Shown here: positions 16,197-26,402 of the stretch, piece after piece | Numbering within the stretch: position 1 is the stretch's first letter | How the letters are laid out: every line of letters begins with the position of its first letter | The notes under the pieces: model-generated | Database searches by the model: none | The model's input: the letters and a program-made list of their open reading frames with translations, nothing else | What the model was told of the DNA's origin: nothing | Position numbers and translations under genes: made by a program | Origin: Fibrella aquatilis | GTDB lineage: Bacteria > Bacteroidota > Bacteroidia > Cytophagales > Spirosomataceae | Assembly (NCBI RefSeq): GCF_017353255.1 | Contig: NZ_JAFMYU010000006.1 | Span: 186,001-250,000 of the forward strand | Length of the DNA: 64,000 nt | Direction of reading: 5' to 3'

Positions 16197-18679
16197 TCCT
16201 TTTCACAGTCCAGCCACTCATAGCCTGGGTCAATGGGGGCGCCGTCGGGGGCGGAGAGGCTGGGGCTGGCTACGGGGGGCTGCTGTGGGTTGCGGAGGTA
16301 TTGTTCAATGAGCCACTGCAACTGGCTGTCACTGCCGTGATATAGCGGGCTGCGCACGGAGTGGTCTATGACGAAATAGTAGCGAATATGCTGGATGGCG
16401 TCGTGCGCTACGGCCCGCACCCGGCTGTCGGCATCGCGGTCGGTGGCCAGGGCAATGAGGCTTTCGAGCAGGCGGCGGCTGGTCATCTGCTGAATGGCTT
16501 CGGGGTAAGTCTGCGCCTCGCCTTTGTAGTACAGCAGTGGTTTAAACGTAACGTCGATTAACCCTTTCATTACGTCAGCCAGACCGGGCATGGCGGGGTT
16601 CTGTGCTTTTTGGTTCAACAGGCGGGCGCCACGTTCGGGGTTTAGTAGCAGCCGGAGGGTAAGGTTAGCGGCAGCTTCGGGTGGCCCCATTGGGTCGAAC
16701 GTAAGGCCGGTATGGCGTTTAAATACCTCGCGGGGGTTGGGGTCGACGCCAAACGCGCGGGGCGGAATCAGGTCCAGAATAGCCCTTGGTACGGCCAGCG
16801 TTTTAGGGTCCAATGTAGATAGTAGCACGGTCAGCGCCCGGCGTTGTGCATCGGCGGGGACGGTCTCGACCACCGGCTGTCCGTCGCCGCGCAGGGCATA
16901 GCTGTACGAGACCCCGGCCAGCACCTTGCTCGTGGCCTCTACCTGGTAGCGGTGAAACATGTACATCGGCACGAGCACTTCTTCCAGATTAGCCATCGGC
17001 ATACCCACCGGAATCTTCGACGCACTGAAATTGGCGAGGGCAATTTGCCGGATCTTCAGCGTACGCGACAGTTCAGCTACGGCGTCGGTGCCGCCCGCAT
17101 CCCAAAGGTGCGTTTGGGGGTGAGCACTGCCTTCGGGCCGGGCATCCTGATCGCTCAAAAATTTCAAGCCTTTTTTTAGATAAGCTTGAATAAGACCATC
17201 CAGGGCCACCTTTTCATTTGTGCCTTTCGGAAAATCCTGGTAGCCGTATATAATCGCCGCCTTATCCCACTCGCCAATTCCACGGGCATAAGCACTGTCG
17301 AGCGTGAGTTTATCACCCGCCAGGATGCTCACCTGCGGATGCGGGTAATCCATCACCGACGACCGGTTGATGGTGCTGGCGATGTAGTTATGTGGCAACC
17401 CCAGCGTGTGGCCCACCTCGTGCGCCGCCAACTGCCGCAGCCGGGCCAGAGCCATGGGCATCAAGGCGGCGGTGTCGGCGGCATTATTCTCGAAACGGGC
17501 CATCAGCCCCTGGGCAATGAGGTAATCCTGCCGTACCCGCAGCGACCCCAGCGTAACCTTGCCTTTCAGAATTTCGCCCGTGCGGGGGTCGGTGATGCTG
17601 GCCCCGTAGCTCCAGCCGCGCGTAGACCGGTGTACCCACTGCACCAGGTTGTAACGTATATCCATCGGGTCGGCATCGGCTGGTAAGAGCTTCACCTGAA
17701 ACGCATTACGATAGCCCGCCGCCTCAAACGCCTGATTCCACCAGCTCGTGCCCTCCATCAGCGCCGACCGGATTGGTTCGGGTGCGCCGGGATCCATATA
17801 ATAGATAATTGGCTTCACCGGGTCGCTAATGGCGGCCGACGGGTCTTTCTTGGCCAACCGGTGCCGCGTGATGTACCGCTTTTGAATAGGTTGACTCACT
17901 GGCGAGGCATAATCGAAAAACTCGATGTTGTTTAGCCCCGACCGCGGGTCGAACAGGCGGGGCGTATAGGAGCCATCCAGCGGGGGCAGTTCCACAAACG
18001 AGTGGTGTTGGCGCATGGTCACGGCCGTGGGCGTGGGCACCACCTGCCGCAAATACGGTCCGGGGGCATCGCCGGTGAGGGTGATGGTGGCCTCGAATTC
18101 GGTGTTTTTCGGAAAGGCTTTCGTGCGGGGCAGGTAGAGCGCACAGCGGCTGGCATCGACTTTGAAACTGCCCTGTTTGGTCTGTGAAATAGCCTGCACG
18201 GCCCCCACAGCGTCCTGCATTAGAAACGGCGTCAGGTCTACCAGTACTTTCCGACCCGTCGGACCGTCACCTTCTTCGGCAACGATCTCAAAACCAGCAT
18301 GTACCGACTGCGCAAATGACTCGGCCACGGCGCGGCGCTCCAGCGAATCGCGGCTGAGGGCGCGGTAACCGTAATTGGGTTCAATCATGAGCACTTTGTT
18401 GCCGCTGCGCTCAAAGGTCACCACGTGTTCGGCACCGAGGCGGCCCCGGTCCAGGCCAATGTCGTTGGACCCCACGCCCTGTGCCAGGGTAGGATAGTAG
18501 AGCAACTCCTGCCCGAACTTATCAATTTCGAGCCAGATTTTGCCTTTCTTGGCATCCCAGTAATAGGTCAGAAAGCCCGGATGTTTCTCCATGCCGGCGG
18601 CGAAGGTGGCGATGGTCTGGGCAAAGAGCGGAGCCGTAAGCAGCGAAAGCAGCAGAACAAGCGAGTAGCGTTGGCGCAT
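16193..18679 (-). CDS. Zinc-dependent metalloprotease (DUF5117/DUF4953 type)
   Basis: 828 residues with a signal peptide (1-20). The zinc site is HEVGHTLGLPH starting at H420, the extended HExxHxxGxxH metzincin form. The upstream half (GKIWLEIDKFGQELLYYPTL, AVAESFAQSVHAGFEIVAEE) is the DUF5117-type propeptide-like region, and the C-terminal part is the helical DUF4953 region. These are secreted or outer-membrane-associated proteases of Bacteroidota with unknown targets. The last codons lie inside a 40-bp-arm inverted repeat shared with the convergent neighbour. Confidence 0.92.
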   Translation of the reverse strand: MRQRYSLVLLLSLLTAPLFAQTIATFAAGMEKHPGFLTYYWDAKKGKIWLEIDKFGQELLYYPTLAQGVGSNDIGLDRGRLGAEHVVTFERSGNKVLMIEPNYGYRALSRDSLERRAVAESFAQSVHAGFEIVAEEGDGPTGRKVLVDLTPFLMQDAVGAVQAISQTKQGSFKVDASRCALYLPRTKAFPKNTEFEATITLTGDAPGPYLRQVVPTPTAVTMRQHHSFVELPPLDGSYTPRLFDPRSGLNNIEFFDYASPVSQPIQKRYITRHRLAKKDPSAAISDPVKPIIYYMDPGAPEPIRSALMEGTSWWNQAFEAAGYRNAFQVKLLPADADPMDIRYNLVQWVHRSTRGWSYGASITDPRTGEILKGKVTLGSLRVRQDYLIAQGLMARFENNAADTAALMPMALARLRQLAAHEVGHTLGLPHNYIASTINRSSVMDYPHPQVSILAGDKLTLDSAYARGIGEWDKAAIIYGYQDFPKGTNEKVALDGLIQAYLKKGLKFLSDQDARPEGSAHPQTHLWDAGGTDAVAELSRTLKIRQIALANFSASKIPVGMPMANLEEVLVPMYMFHRYQVEATSKVLAGVSYSYALRGDGQPVVETVPADAQRRALTVLLSTLDPKTLAVPRAILDLIPPRAFGVDPNPREVFKRHTGLTFDPMGPPEAAANLTLRLLLNPERGARLLNQKAQNPAMPGLADVMKGLIDVTFKPLLYYKGEAQTYPEAIQQMTSRRLLESLIALATDRDADSRVRAVAHDAIQHIRYYFVIDHSVRSPLYHGSDSQLQWLIEQYLRNPQQPPVASPSLSAPDGAPIDPGYEWLDCEKE

Positions 18680-18776
18680 ATTGAGCAGGTTGTATAGACC
18701 GGGAAAATAGCGGTTTTTCAGGCAGTTTGCACCACCACCCGAGATTGGCTGCTTTTATAATTGAGGCACACAAAAC

Positions 18777-18808
18777 AAAAAAGGGAACACCTTGCGGGTT
18801 CCCTTTTT
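18777..18808 (-). terminator. Intrinsic terminator of the metalloprotease gene at 18872
   Basis: A GGGAAC...GTTCCC stem with short loop flanked by A-tract and T-tract (AAAAAAGGGAAC / GTTCCCTTTTT), 60 bp downstream of the minus-strand stop at 18872. Good classical form in both directions. Confidence 0.82.
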
Positions 18809-18871
18809 GCTTAAACAGCCAATTACGCTGCCCGGAGGCTGACGGGTGCGGCAATCGGCAAGCTAAGGTCA

Positions 18872-21418
18872 TCAGTCGGTTACCAGCACACGCTGTGATA
18901 GTTGCGTAGTACCCGACACGGCGCGTAAAATATAAACACCCACCGGCAACGCCCCCACTGGACGAAGCGCTTGACTACCAGCTTGCTCTGCGCTGATCAC
19001 CTGTACGGCAACAGCTTTGCCCGTCAGCGTACTCAAGCTAATATCGGGGGTGGGCATGTTGTAGAGTTGGTAACGGATGAGCGTAGACGACACTGGGTTG
19101 GGCGACACCAGCAAGAGCGGAGCCGAGGGGTCGAGCGTGACAGCCACCGGCTTACTAAACTGAATCTGGCCGTCGCGGTCGGTTTGGCGCAGGCGGTAGT
19201 AGCTCGTACCCAGCAGGGGGGCATCGTCGTTGAGACCGTAGTGCCGAATTTGCGCTGATTCTCTCGCTGCGGTCACGTTGCCCACCGGGCCAAATTCACC
19301 TAGTTGCTGGCTGCGCTCTACCGTAAAGTAATCGCTGTTATGTTCGCTGGCCGTAGACCAGCTCAGCCGCACCTGATTGACGGCTGCTTCGGCCCGGAAC
19401 ACCATCAACTCGACGGGGAGGCTGGCGGTAATGCTAAAATTAACGTTCGATATGTCGAAGAAGATGGTGTTGCTACCCTTAACCTTAATCCGGGCTGTAC
19501 TGGTGAGTACGGTAGGCAGCGTGACTGGTTCGGTCCCGTCGTTGGGCGTATTACTCAACAGCGTAGTCGGAAACGTTTGTCCGCCATCGGTCGAAAGCAA
19601 AATGTCTACCGCAGCGCAGTTAACGGGCGGAGCAGTGGTATTGGCCACGTCCCAGGTAATGGTCTGCACGGAATTGCCGGGATAGCTGCCAGCCAGGTTG
19701 GTAGTTTCCAGAAAAGGCCCCGACCCCCCATCTACCGTTATCGTCACGCTCTGGTTGGTCACCCCGCCCACATTGTCGCGCACAGTTAGCCGGTGGTTGG
19801 TTGCCACCCCCACCGAGGCGAGTTTGTCGCCTTTGGCGTAATTACTGCCGTTCAGGATGGCTTCCAGCCGAGGGTAAGTACGTGTACCTGATGATACAGG
19901 CGGGTAACTGCGCGAAAATGGGGGCATGGCCGTGTTGGCCAGCGTGGCTGGCGTGGGCGTTACGGTGCCAATATTGGTGCCCTCCCAGGCGTAGCTGAGC
20001 ACGTCGGCAGCGTCTGCATCAGTAGCCGTACCCGACAGCATAAACGGCGTTGATTTAGGGATCGTCACTGCAGTTGGGAAGCTGGTGATGACCGGAATGG
20101 CGTTGCCCAACCCACTGCTGGTGAAGCAGGAGAGCGTGTTGATGTAGGTGACCGCCTGCTCGTAGCTGACCGTGTGAAAGTTTAAAAATGGCTGGTAACC
20201 AGCTTCATAGTCATCGTTGCCGGTGGCGTCGGAGCAGGTAAAGCCGTAGCTCATGATGGTTGTGCCAGCACCCGGCTCTACCGAGGTGGTAGCCTCGCGG
20301 GTGGTGCAAACGGGAATGCTGCTGTTGAAGGTGTGGCTCATGCCAAACTGATGGCCTACCTCGTGGCTCAGCAACTGATCGTCGAACACGGGGGCAAACT
20401 GCGCCGGGTTTCCCACCCCCGACACGCCCTTGCCCTTATCAGCCGATACGCAGGCCGATGGCGAACTGGCGATACCACCACCCGAACCACCTTCATAGCT
20501 GATTACATGCCCCACATCATAGGCGGCATTGCCCAGGACATTATCCAGGTTGGTTTGATTTTCGCCCAGCATGGTGATCTGGTTCGTGTTGGTGTAGGGA
20601 TCGGTGGCGGCGTTGGGGTATACCAGGCCTACGCCACTAACCAGCGTGAAGGCAACACTTAGCTCGCGGCGGTACACGGCGTTCATCCGGTTAACAAAGG
20701 CAACCAGCGCCGTATAGGCCGCATTGACATCACCACCACCCCGTTGTGCGGTGAACTCGCCGGTAGCAGCCACCGCCAGTTTGAACGTCCGCAGGGTAGT
20801 GCCCACGTTGGTTTGTGCCCCTTTTCGGCCTTGCTTATCGGTAGTGGGGAGGGCCTGAGGGCTGTTGGTGCCACATTGGCTGGTTGCTTTGGGAACAACA
20901 GCCGGTGCCTTAATCACGTCGCGGGCAAAGTAGGTAAGATACAGCCGGTCTGTAGGATCAGTGCTGGTTTTGGTGACGTAAACAGCATCGCCTGACACCC
21001 CCAACACGATGGCATCGAACCCGCTGGGAGTCAGGCTAAACCGCAGGCTGTAAGTAGGATGGCTGGTTCCCGTACCAGAATACGTCTTAATAGTTGGGTT
21101 CTGGGCCGCAATGGCCGGAGCAAGTATGGGTGATTCCACCACCTGAAACGACTCGGTAGTCCCGTCGGGCAGGGGTATGTTGAGGCGCAGGGCAGGGGTT
21201 TTTCGGTCAAATTCAAGCGGCGCCTTTTCCAGAAAACTACGCAGCTTATCAGCGCTGAGCAGGTAGGCCGAAGAGGCCCGAACAGTCTGAGCGGCCGGTG
21301 TGGAAAAACGGAGATGTGCCGCCGACTCGAAAAAGGTCTGCTGACCAAACAGGCTAGCCGATGGCAAACAAAAGGCCAAAGCCAAAAGGATTACGCGTAT
21401 AGGTAGTGGTAAAACCAT
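18872..21418 (-). CDS. Secreted reprolysin-like zinc metalloprotease with type IX secretion signal
   Basis: 848 residues. Signal peptide about 1-25; an N-terminal propeptide region; catalytic domain about 200-430 with HEVGHQFGMSH starting at H352 and a downstream TTIMSYGF Met-turn. The M12B/reprolysin-like family (PF13583) fits best. After it come Ig-like/FN3 regions (about 440-770) and a type A T9SS C-terminal sorting domain (last ~80 residues, LLVSPNPVSSTLIRYQLYN ... GVYILRAVSGTTQLSQRVLV). Secreted by T9SS, either released or surface-bound; substrates unknown. Own terminator downstream. Confidence 0.93.
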   Translation of the reverse strand: MVLPLPIRVILLALAFCLPSASLFGQQTFFESAAHLRFSTPAAQTVRASSAYLLSADKLRSFLEKAPLEFDRKTPALRLNIPLPDGTTESFQVVESPILAPAIAAQNPTIKTYSGTGTSHPTYSLRFSLTPSGFDAIVLGVSGDAVYVTKTSTDPTDRLYLTYFARDVIKAPAVVPKATSQCGTNSPQALPTTDKQGRKGAQTNVGTTLRTFKLAVAATGEFTAQRGGGDVNAAYTALVAFVNRMNAVYRRELSVAFTLVSGVGLVYPNAATDPYTNTNQITMLGENQTNLDNVLGNAAYDVGHVISYEGGSGGGIASSPSACVSADKGKGVSGVGNPAQFAPVFDDQLLSHEVGHQFGMSHTFNSSIPVCTTREATTSVEPGAGTTIMSYGFTCSDATGNDDYEAGYQPFLNFHTVSYEQAVTYINTLSCFTSSGLGNAIPVITSFPTAVTIPKSTPFMLSGTATDADAADVLSYAWEGTNIGTVTPTPATLANTAMPPFSRSYPPVSSGTRTYPRLEAILNGSNYAKGDKLASVGVATNHRLTVRDNVGGVTNQSVTITVDGGSGPFLETTNLAGSYPGNSVQTITWDVANTTAPPVNCAAVDILLSTDGGQTFPTTLLSNTPNDGTEPVTLPTVLTSTARIKVKGSNTIFFDISNVNFSITASLPVELMVFRAEAAVNQVRLSWSTASEHNSDYFTVERSQQLGEFGPVGNVTAARESAQIRHYGLNDDAPLLGTSYYRLRQTDRDGQIQFSKPVAVTLDPSAPLLLVSPNPVSSTLIRYQLYNMPTPDISLSTLTGKAVAVQVISAEQAGSQALRPVGALPVGVYILRAVSGTTQLSQRVLVTD

Positions 21419-21675
21419 AGACTAAATGCTGGGTAATATAGGTTGGACGGGTAAGACGGATTTTTCTCAATGGAACTCAGTTGGTAGAGTTTTCATGAAA
21501 GAGTAAACATACTTTACTATTTCCAAATCGTAAGTATTCAGTGCGCTATCAGCCGAAAACTACTTAGTTATATATTGAATGGTTAGCGAATTACCACGGT
21601 TGACCTGGGTGACCTGGCCCGCCAAAGTAAATCAGTGCACTGGTCTGCTTCGTAGAAAAAACAACGACTCACCCC

Positions 21676-23463
21676 ATGAAGCCCTGTGTGTGCTTAATCC
21701 TGTTGCTGGTTAGTGGGCTGGCTGTAGCCCAGACCACCTATTGCAACCCCATCGACTTGGACTACCGCTATAATTTTGAGCAGACCAATGAGGGCATCTC
21801 CTACCGCTCCGGGGCCGACCCGGTGATCATTCGCCACCAGAACGCCTACTACCTTTTTGCCACCATTCAGGGCGGCTACTGGCACTCGACCGATATGCTC
21901 AACTGGCGGTTTGTGACCCCCTCAATGTGGCCCATGGAAGATATGTGCGCCCCCGCCGTCGAGTCGGTGAATGATACGCTGTATTTGTTTCAGTCTACAT
22001 TTGAGCAGCGGCCCATTCTAATGTCCACAGCCCCCGAAACAGGTAAACTCCAGTTCTATAACCGCTGGCTACCGCGCCTGCCCAAAGACATTGGCCCCTG
22101 GGACCCGGCCCTGTTCCATGACAAAGACACCAATAAATGGTATATGTACTGGGGGTCGTCGAACGTGTATCCGCTGTTTGGGGCTGAGTTGGACAAAAGC
22201 CGCAACCTGACCTACGCCGACCGCAACGCTGCCACCGTAGCCAAGCCCATGTTCTGGCTCGACCCTTGGGTGCACGGCTGGGAACGCTTCGGCCCTAACC
22301 ATGCCGACCTGGTGAAACCCTTCACCGAAGGAGCCTGGATGACCAAGCACAATGGCACCTATTACCTGCAATATGGCGCACCCGGCACCGAATACAACGT
22401 CTACGCTAACGGCACCTACACCAGTAAGTCGCCGCTGGGGCCGTGGGACTACGCGCCCTATAACCCCATTGCCTATCACCCCGGCGGCTATGCCACGGGT
22501 TGCGGCCACGGCAACACGTTTCAGGACGAATGGGGAAACTACTGGAACACCGGCACCACCTGGATTGGCCTGGTCTGGGGCATGGAACGGCGGATGGTGA
22601 TGCACCCGGCGGGCTTCGACAAAACCGATCAACTCTACGCTGACACCCGCTTCGGCGATTGGCCGCACAAGATGCCGACAAGTAAATGGGACACCCAAAA
22701 CGGCCCCAAAGGCGATGACACATTTATGGGCTGGATGCTGCTGAACTATAAAAAACCTGTTACGTCTAGCTCTACACTAGATACCCTCCGGGCCGCGTTT
22801 GCTGTGGACGAAAACCCGCGTACATTCTGGGCCACGCGCAACAAACCCGGCGAGACCCTGACCGTTGACCTGGGCAGCGAACAGACCGTGCGGGCCGCGC
22901 AGGTGAACTACGTGGACCACAAAAACACGATCTTCAAAACTGATGCGTCGGTTTACACACAGTTCAAATTGCTAGGGTCGGTCGACGGAAAAACGTGGCG
23001 CCCCCTGGCCGATTTGACCGACACCACCCGCTGGGGCAAGCGCGACCGGGCTTGCGCGTATGTGGCCCTCCCTAAAGCCGAAAAAGCCCGATACGTGCGC
23101 TATGAGCATGTTTATACCGCCGGACCCTATCTGGCCATCAACGGGTTTCGCATCTTCGGAAACGGCACAGGCAAAGCCCCGGTCACGCCTGCCGGGCTGC
23201 TGGCAAAACGCCAGAAAGACGACAGGAATGCCGACCTGAGCTGGCAGCCGGTGCCGGGGGCGCTGGGCTACAACGTCCGCTGGGGCATTGCGCCCGACAA
23301 GCTTTACCAAACCTATCAGTTCTGGGCCGACGACCCCGTTGGCCGCCCTGGTAAACCCTTCGAGCTCCGTGCCCTGAACCGCGGCGTACCCTATTTTTTC
23401 GCCGTCGAGGCTTTCAATGAAACCGGTGTTTCCGGTCTGAGCGACGTTGTCGCGGCCAAATAG
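21676..23463 (+). CDS. Family 43-type glycoside hydrolase with discoidin and FN3-like domains
   Basis: 595 residues; signal peptide 1-19 (LVSGLAVAQ). Residues about 25-340 form a GH43-like five-bladed propeller, with the probable catalytic base D48 in SGADPVIIRHQNAYYLFAT. Residues about 355-495 resemble a discoidin/F5-8C carbohydrate-binding domain (AFAVDENPRTFWATRNKPGE, TVDLGSEQTVRAAQVNYVD), and the last ~90 are an FN3-like domain (LSWQPVPGALGYNVRWG). GH43 enzymes cleave arabinose- or xylose-containing glycans; the true substrate is uncertain. The 257-bp upstream region shows no other feature. Confidence 0.88.
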   Translation: MKPCVCLILLLVSGLAVAQTTYCNPIDLDYRYNFEQTNEGISYRSGADPVIIRHQNAYYLFATIQGGYWHSTDMLNWRFVTPSMWPMEDMCAPAVESVNDTLYLFQSTFEQRPILMSTAPETGKLQFYNRWLPRLPKDIGPWDPALFHDKDTNKWYMYWGSSNVYPLFGAELDKSRNLTYADRNAATVAKPMFWLDPWVHGWERFGPNHADLVKPFTEGAWMTKHNGTYYLQYGAPGTEYNVYANGTYTSKSPLGPWDYAPYNPIAYHPGGYATGCGHGNTFQDEWGNYWNTGTTWIGLVWGMERRMVMHPAGFDKTDQLYADTRFGDWPHKMPTSKWDTQNGPKGDDTFMGWMLLNYKKPVTSSSTLDTLRAAFAVDENPRTFWATRNKPGETLTVDLGSEQTVRAAQVNYVDHKNTIFKTDASVYTQFKLLGSVDGKTWRPLADLTDTTRWGKRDRACAYVALPKAEKARYVRYEHVYTAGPYLAINGFRIFGNGTGKAPVTPAGLLAKRQKDDRNADLSWQPVPGALGYNVRWGIAPDKLYQTYQFWADDPVGRPGKPFELRALNRGVPYFFAVEAFNETGVSGLSDVVAAK

Positions 23464-23520
23464 TCCAACAACACTCTTCCTCATAACGCGGTTATATACA
23501 CATTGTACACAACACACGTT

Positions 23521-24600
23521 ATGGCCCACTACCCTATCTATACTCCACAACAACAGCGCATCCTGCTCATAACCAGCCTATTGGTACTAGGTGGTTTTAT
23601 TATAGCGGGCCTCCAGGGGTATGTCTCAGCGTTCTTTGGCGCGGGGATCTTATACGTCATCTTCCGGTCTATATTCTACAAGCTGGTCTACCGCAAAAAG
23701 TGGAACCGGACGCTGGTGATATCGGGCATTATTGTCTTCTCACTGCTGGCTATCATCCTGCCTTTTTTGGTGCTGAGCTTCCTGCTCATCGACCGGATCC
23801 AGTACTACGCAGCCCATACCGATCAGATTTTGGGGTTGGTGAAACAGGTAGAGAACCTCACGCACATCAAGATCACCAGTCAGGAAAATGTCCGTAAAAT
23901 CCTTCAGCAGGGCGGTACGCTGGCCTCGCGGCAGCTGCCCTCGCTGGCGGGTGGTCTGCTCGATTTTCTAGTCATCATTGGCCTGATGTTTTTCACGCTC
24001 TTCTACATGTTGTCTGACGAAGAGACGTTTAAGGAAGGTCTCCGTCGCTACCTGCCGTTTAAGCGCGACACCCTGAGTGATTTGGGTGAACAACTACGCA
24101 ACAACGTGAATGCCAACGTGTTGGGGCAGGTAGTGGTGTCGTTTGTGCAGGGCGTCCTCACCGGCCTTACGCTCTGGATCTTCGACGTTCCCGATGCCGC
24201 GTTTTGGGGTACGGTGGCCTTTTTTATGGCCTTTATTCCCGTACTGGGCACGCCCCTGGTCTGGGCGCCGGCGGGCCTGATCCAACTTTCGCAGGGCAAC
24301 ACCTCGCAGGGGGTGGGCATCCTGCTGGTAGGGGCCATTGTGATCACCAACATCGATAACGTCCTGCGGATCACACTAGCCAAGCGCATGGGCGACGTAC
24401 ACCCGCTGGTTACGCTGGTGGGCATTGTGGTGGGCGTACCCATTTTCGGCATCCTTGGCCTGGTCATCGGCCCAACCATTCTTTCTTTTTTCATCGTGCT
24501 GATGCAGGTCTTCGCCAAACAGAATAAAGCATCACGCGAGGAAGCCGAACTCGATGAAGCCAACGTAGAAAAACGCGCGGAAGCAAAGGCTGAACAGTGA
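23521..24600 (+). CDS. AI-2E family transporter (permease)
   Basis: 359 residues from the ATG at 23521; the open frame to a TTG at 23503 adds six residues. Eight or so membrane helices with the family's layout: two N-terminal hairpins, a soluble segment (about 90-140), then GLMFFTLFYMLSDEE and the conserved C-terminal block (VFDVP-like IFDVPDAAFWGTVAFF, FIPVLGTPLVWAPA). The short charged tail (EEAELDEANVEKRAEAKAEQ) is cytoplasmic. The family includes AI-2 exporters and Na+/H+ antiporters, so the solute is unresolved. Confidence 0.92.
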   Translation: MAHYPIYTPQQQRILLITSLLVLGGFIIAGLQGYVSAFFGAGILYVIFRSIFYKLVYRKKWNRTLVISGIIVFSLLAIILPFLVLSFLLIDRIQYYAAHTDQILGLVKQVENLTHIKITSQENVRKILQQGGTLASRQLPSLAGGLLDFLVIIGLMFFTLFYMLSDEETFKEGLRRYLPFKRDTLSDLGEQLRNNVNANVLGQVVVSFVQGVLTGLTLWIFDVPDAAFWGTVAFFMAFIPVLGTPLVWAPAGLIQLSQGNTSQGVGILLVGAIVITNIDNVLRITLAKRMGDVHPLVTLVGIVVGVPIFGILGLVIGPTILSFFIVLMQVFAKQNKASREEAELDEANVEKRAEAKAEQ

Positions 24601-24657
24601 GTTTAAAGTCCTTTTTTATTCGTATTTTGTGGTTTAATTACACGAATCACAGAACCA

Positions 24658-25548
24658 ATGGAGCGTCTTGTCCAGTACTTTGAACATATTCCCTCGGCCC
24701 ACCGCAGCCTGATTCTGGTGGGTGGCATTGCTTTTTTCTGGTTATTGGAAAGCATCGTGCCCCTGATCCGGTTCGACTACCACAAGCCCAAACACGCGGG
24801 CATCAACATTTTTTTTACGTTCACGACCATCCTCGTCAACTTTTCGCTGGCGTTTATCCTCGTCAAAACGTCCGACTGGGCCGTGGCCAATCACGTGGGC
24901 CTGTTGCAATGGGTAGTCATGCCGCTCTGGGCACAGGCCGTGGTGGGCCTGCTCCTGCTCGATCTGGGCGGTGCCTGGCTGGCCCACTGGACCGAGCACC
25001 ACGTAAAATGGATGTGGCAGTTTCACGTCGTACACCATTCGGATCAGTATGTAGACACCACCACGGCCAACCGCCACCACCCCGGCGAGAGCGTGATTCG
25101 GTTTTTGTTTACCACCGCCGCCGTGCTGGTGGTGGGCGCGCCCATGTGGCTGGTGTTCCTATATCAGGCGTTATCGGTGATTCTGTCGCAGTTTAACCAC
25201 GCCAACATCGAGCTACCCCGCTGGGCCGACCGGGCTGTTAACTGGCTGCTTGTCACGCCCAACATGCACCACGTGCACCACCATTACGTACTCCCCTACT
25301 CGAACACCAACTACGGCAACATTTTCTCAGTCTGGGACCGCCTCTTCCAAACCCACGCAGAACGGGCGGGCAAAGACCTCATCTACGGCGTCGATACCCA
25401 CCCCGACGCCCACGAACACAGCCACATCGGCGGCATCCTGAAAGTCCCCTTCCAGCCCTACCGCCAACCCGTCGGTGAGCCTCATGCTCAACCCGGCAAT
25501 TACGTCCGGCAAACAGGTGCCTTAAGTGGCATGGAACACAGCAAGTAA
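24658..25548 (+). CDS. Sterol desaturase/fatty acid hydroxylase superfamily protein
   Basis: 296 residues, integral membrane di-iron enzyme. Three histidine clusters are present: HWTEHH, HVVHHSD with NRHHP, and HHVHHHY followed by the conserved NYGNIFSVWDRLF. The hydrophobic helices before and between them place the active site at the cytoplasmic face. Members hydroxylate or desaturate lipid tails (carotenoid, sterol or fatty acyl); substrate unknown. Start is 58 bp after the AI-2E gene on the same strand, so co-transcription is possible. Confidence 0.92.
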   Translation: MERLVQYFEHIPSAHRSLILVGGIAFFWLLESIVPLIRFDYHKPKHAGINIFFTFTTILVNFSLAFILVKTSDWAVANHVGLLQWVVMPLWAQAVVGLLLLDLGGAWLAHWTEHHVKWMWQFHVVHHSDQYVDTTTANRHHPGESVIRFLFTTAAVLVVGAPMWLVFLYQALSVILSQFNHANIELPRWADRAVNWLLVTPNMHHVHHHYVLPYSNTNYGNIFSVWDRLFQTHAERAGKDLIYGVDTHPDAHEHSHIGGILKVPFQPYRQPVGEPHAQPGNYVRQTGALSGMEHSK

Positions 25549-25683
25549 CGCATTAGAGGGGGCTGCTGGGTGCGTTGATGTAGCTTGATTGAATTGGCGA
25601 ACTACCAACGTACCCAGCGGTCTCATATAAATGAAAACGCGCAGACAAGCATACAGATTTCCAAATACTCTAAGAACAAAAAT

Positions 25684-26292
25684 ATGCTTAAAGAATTTAT
25701 AGAATTCAACAAGGACAAGTATCTGCTTATGTTAAAATGGACATCAGCGATATTTACTATCCTAACTATATCAGGTTTTGCAGTGGGTTTTTTTTATGGG
25801 TACAGACCAAAGTACGAATTGTTTCTTGCTATTTTGTTTTCGATAAGTATATTTTTTCCTATTTTTACAATTACAATAGGAACACTTAAGGAGTTTCAGA
25901 CTTACAGAAAATCAAGAATGGCTTTAAGTAAATATCCTTTCAATGAATTAACTAAACATGGCTTTAGCGAAATATATACTCACAAAGACAGCAAATGGAA
26001 TTACACGCAGTTCGGACTCATAGGAGAGCTTGATAGTTATTCAATGATTTGCCATGTAAATAATTCTGTTGTGTATATCATGATTCTTACGAACATGGCC
26101 AAAATAAGAAGAGAGCACAGAAAAAAAATAAGCGCTGAATTTGGCAGATGGAAAATAGAATATCACTGGCATGGAATTACAATACCATACCGTACTTCCA
26201 ACAAAAAAAATATATCTTCAAACGAGGTTCTGAATGACATCACACGTTTAGTCGAATTACTAAAAAGGGAGGGATTGACTGCCGGCTATTAA
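25684..26292 (+). CDS. AT-rich orphan membrane protein, unknown
   Basis: 202 residues from ATG 25684. The frame is open from 25585 but only with a TTG start and no conserved look. Two hydrophobic helices near the N-terminus (about 15-35 and 43-65) are followed by a ~130-residue soluble, basic domain with KRxHRKKI and a histidine cluster (YHWHGITIPY). No family recognised. Base composition and codon use (many AAA, AAT, ATA) are markedly more AT-rich than the flanking genes, which suggests recent acquisition. Flanks show no obvious mobile element. Confidence 0.65.
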   Translation: MLKEFIEFNKDKYLLMLKWTSAIFTILTISGFAVGFFYGYRPKYELFLAILFSISIFFPIFTITIGTLKEFQTYRKSRMALSKYPFNELTKHGFSEIYTHKDSKWNYTQFGLIGELDSYSMICHVNNSVVYIMILTNMAKIRREHRKKISAEFGRWKIEYHWHGITIPYRTSNKKNISSNEVLNDITRLVELLKREGLTAGY

Positions 26293-26402
26293 CCTTAGAG
26301 GCGCATTTTCTGTGTCTTTATAGGTTGCAAGCAGATCAATATTTCAGTTGTTAACCATATCATTGAATAATAAATAACTTAACAAAAGTAAATATTCAAT
26401 CC

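Noticed and set aside
21419-21675. Gene or RNA in the 257-bp gap before GH43
   Set aside because: No ORF with support, no stable hairpin, no good promoter match; nothing to report.
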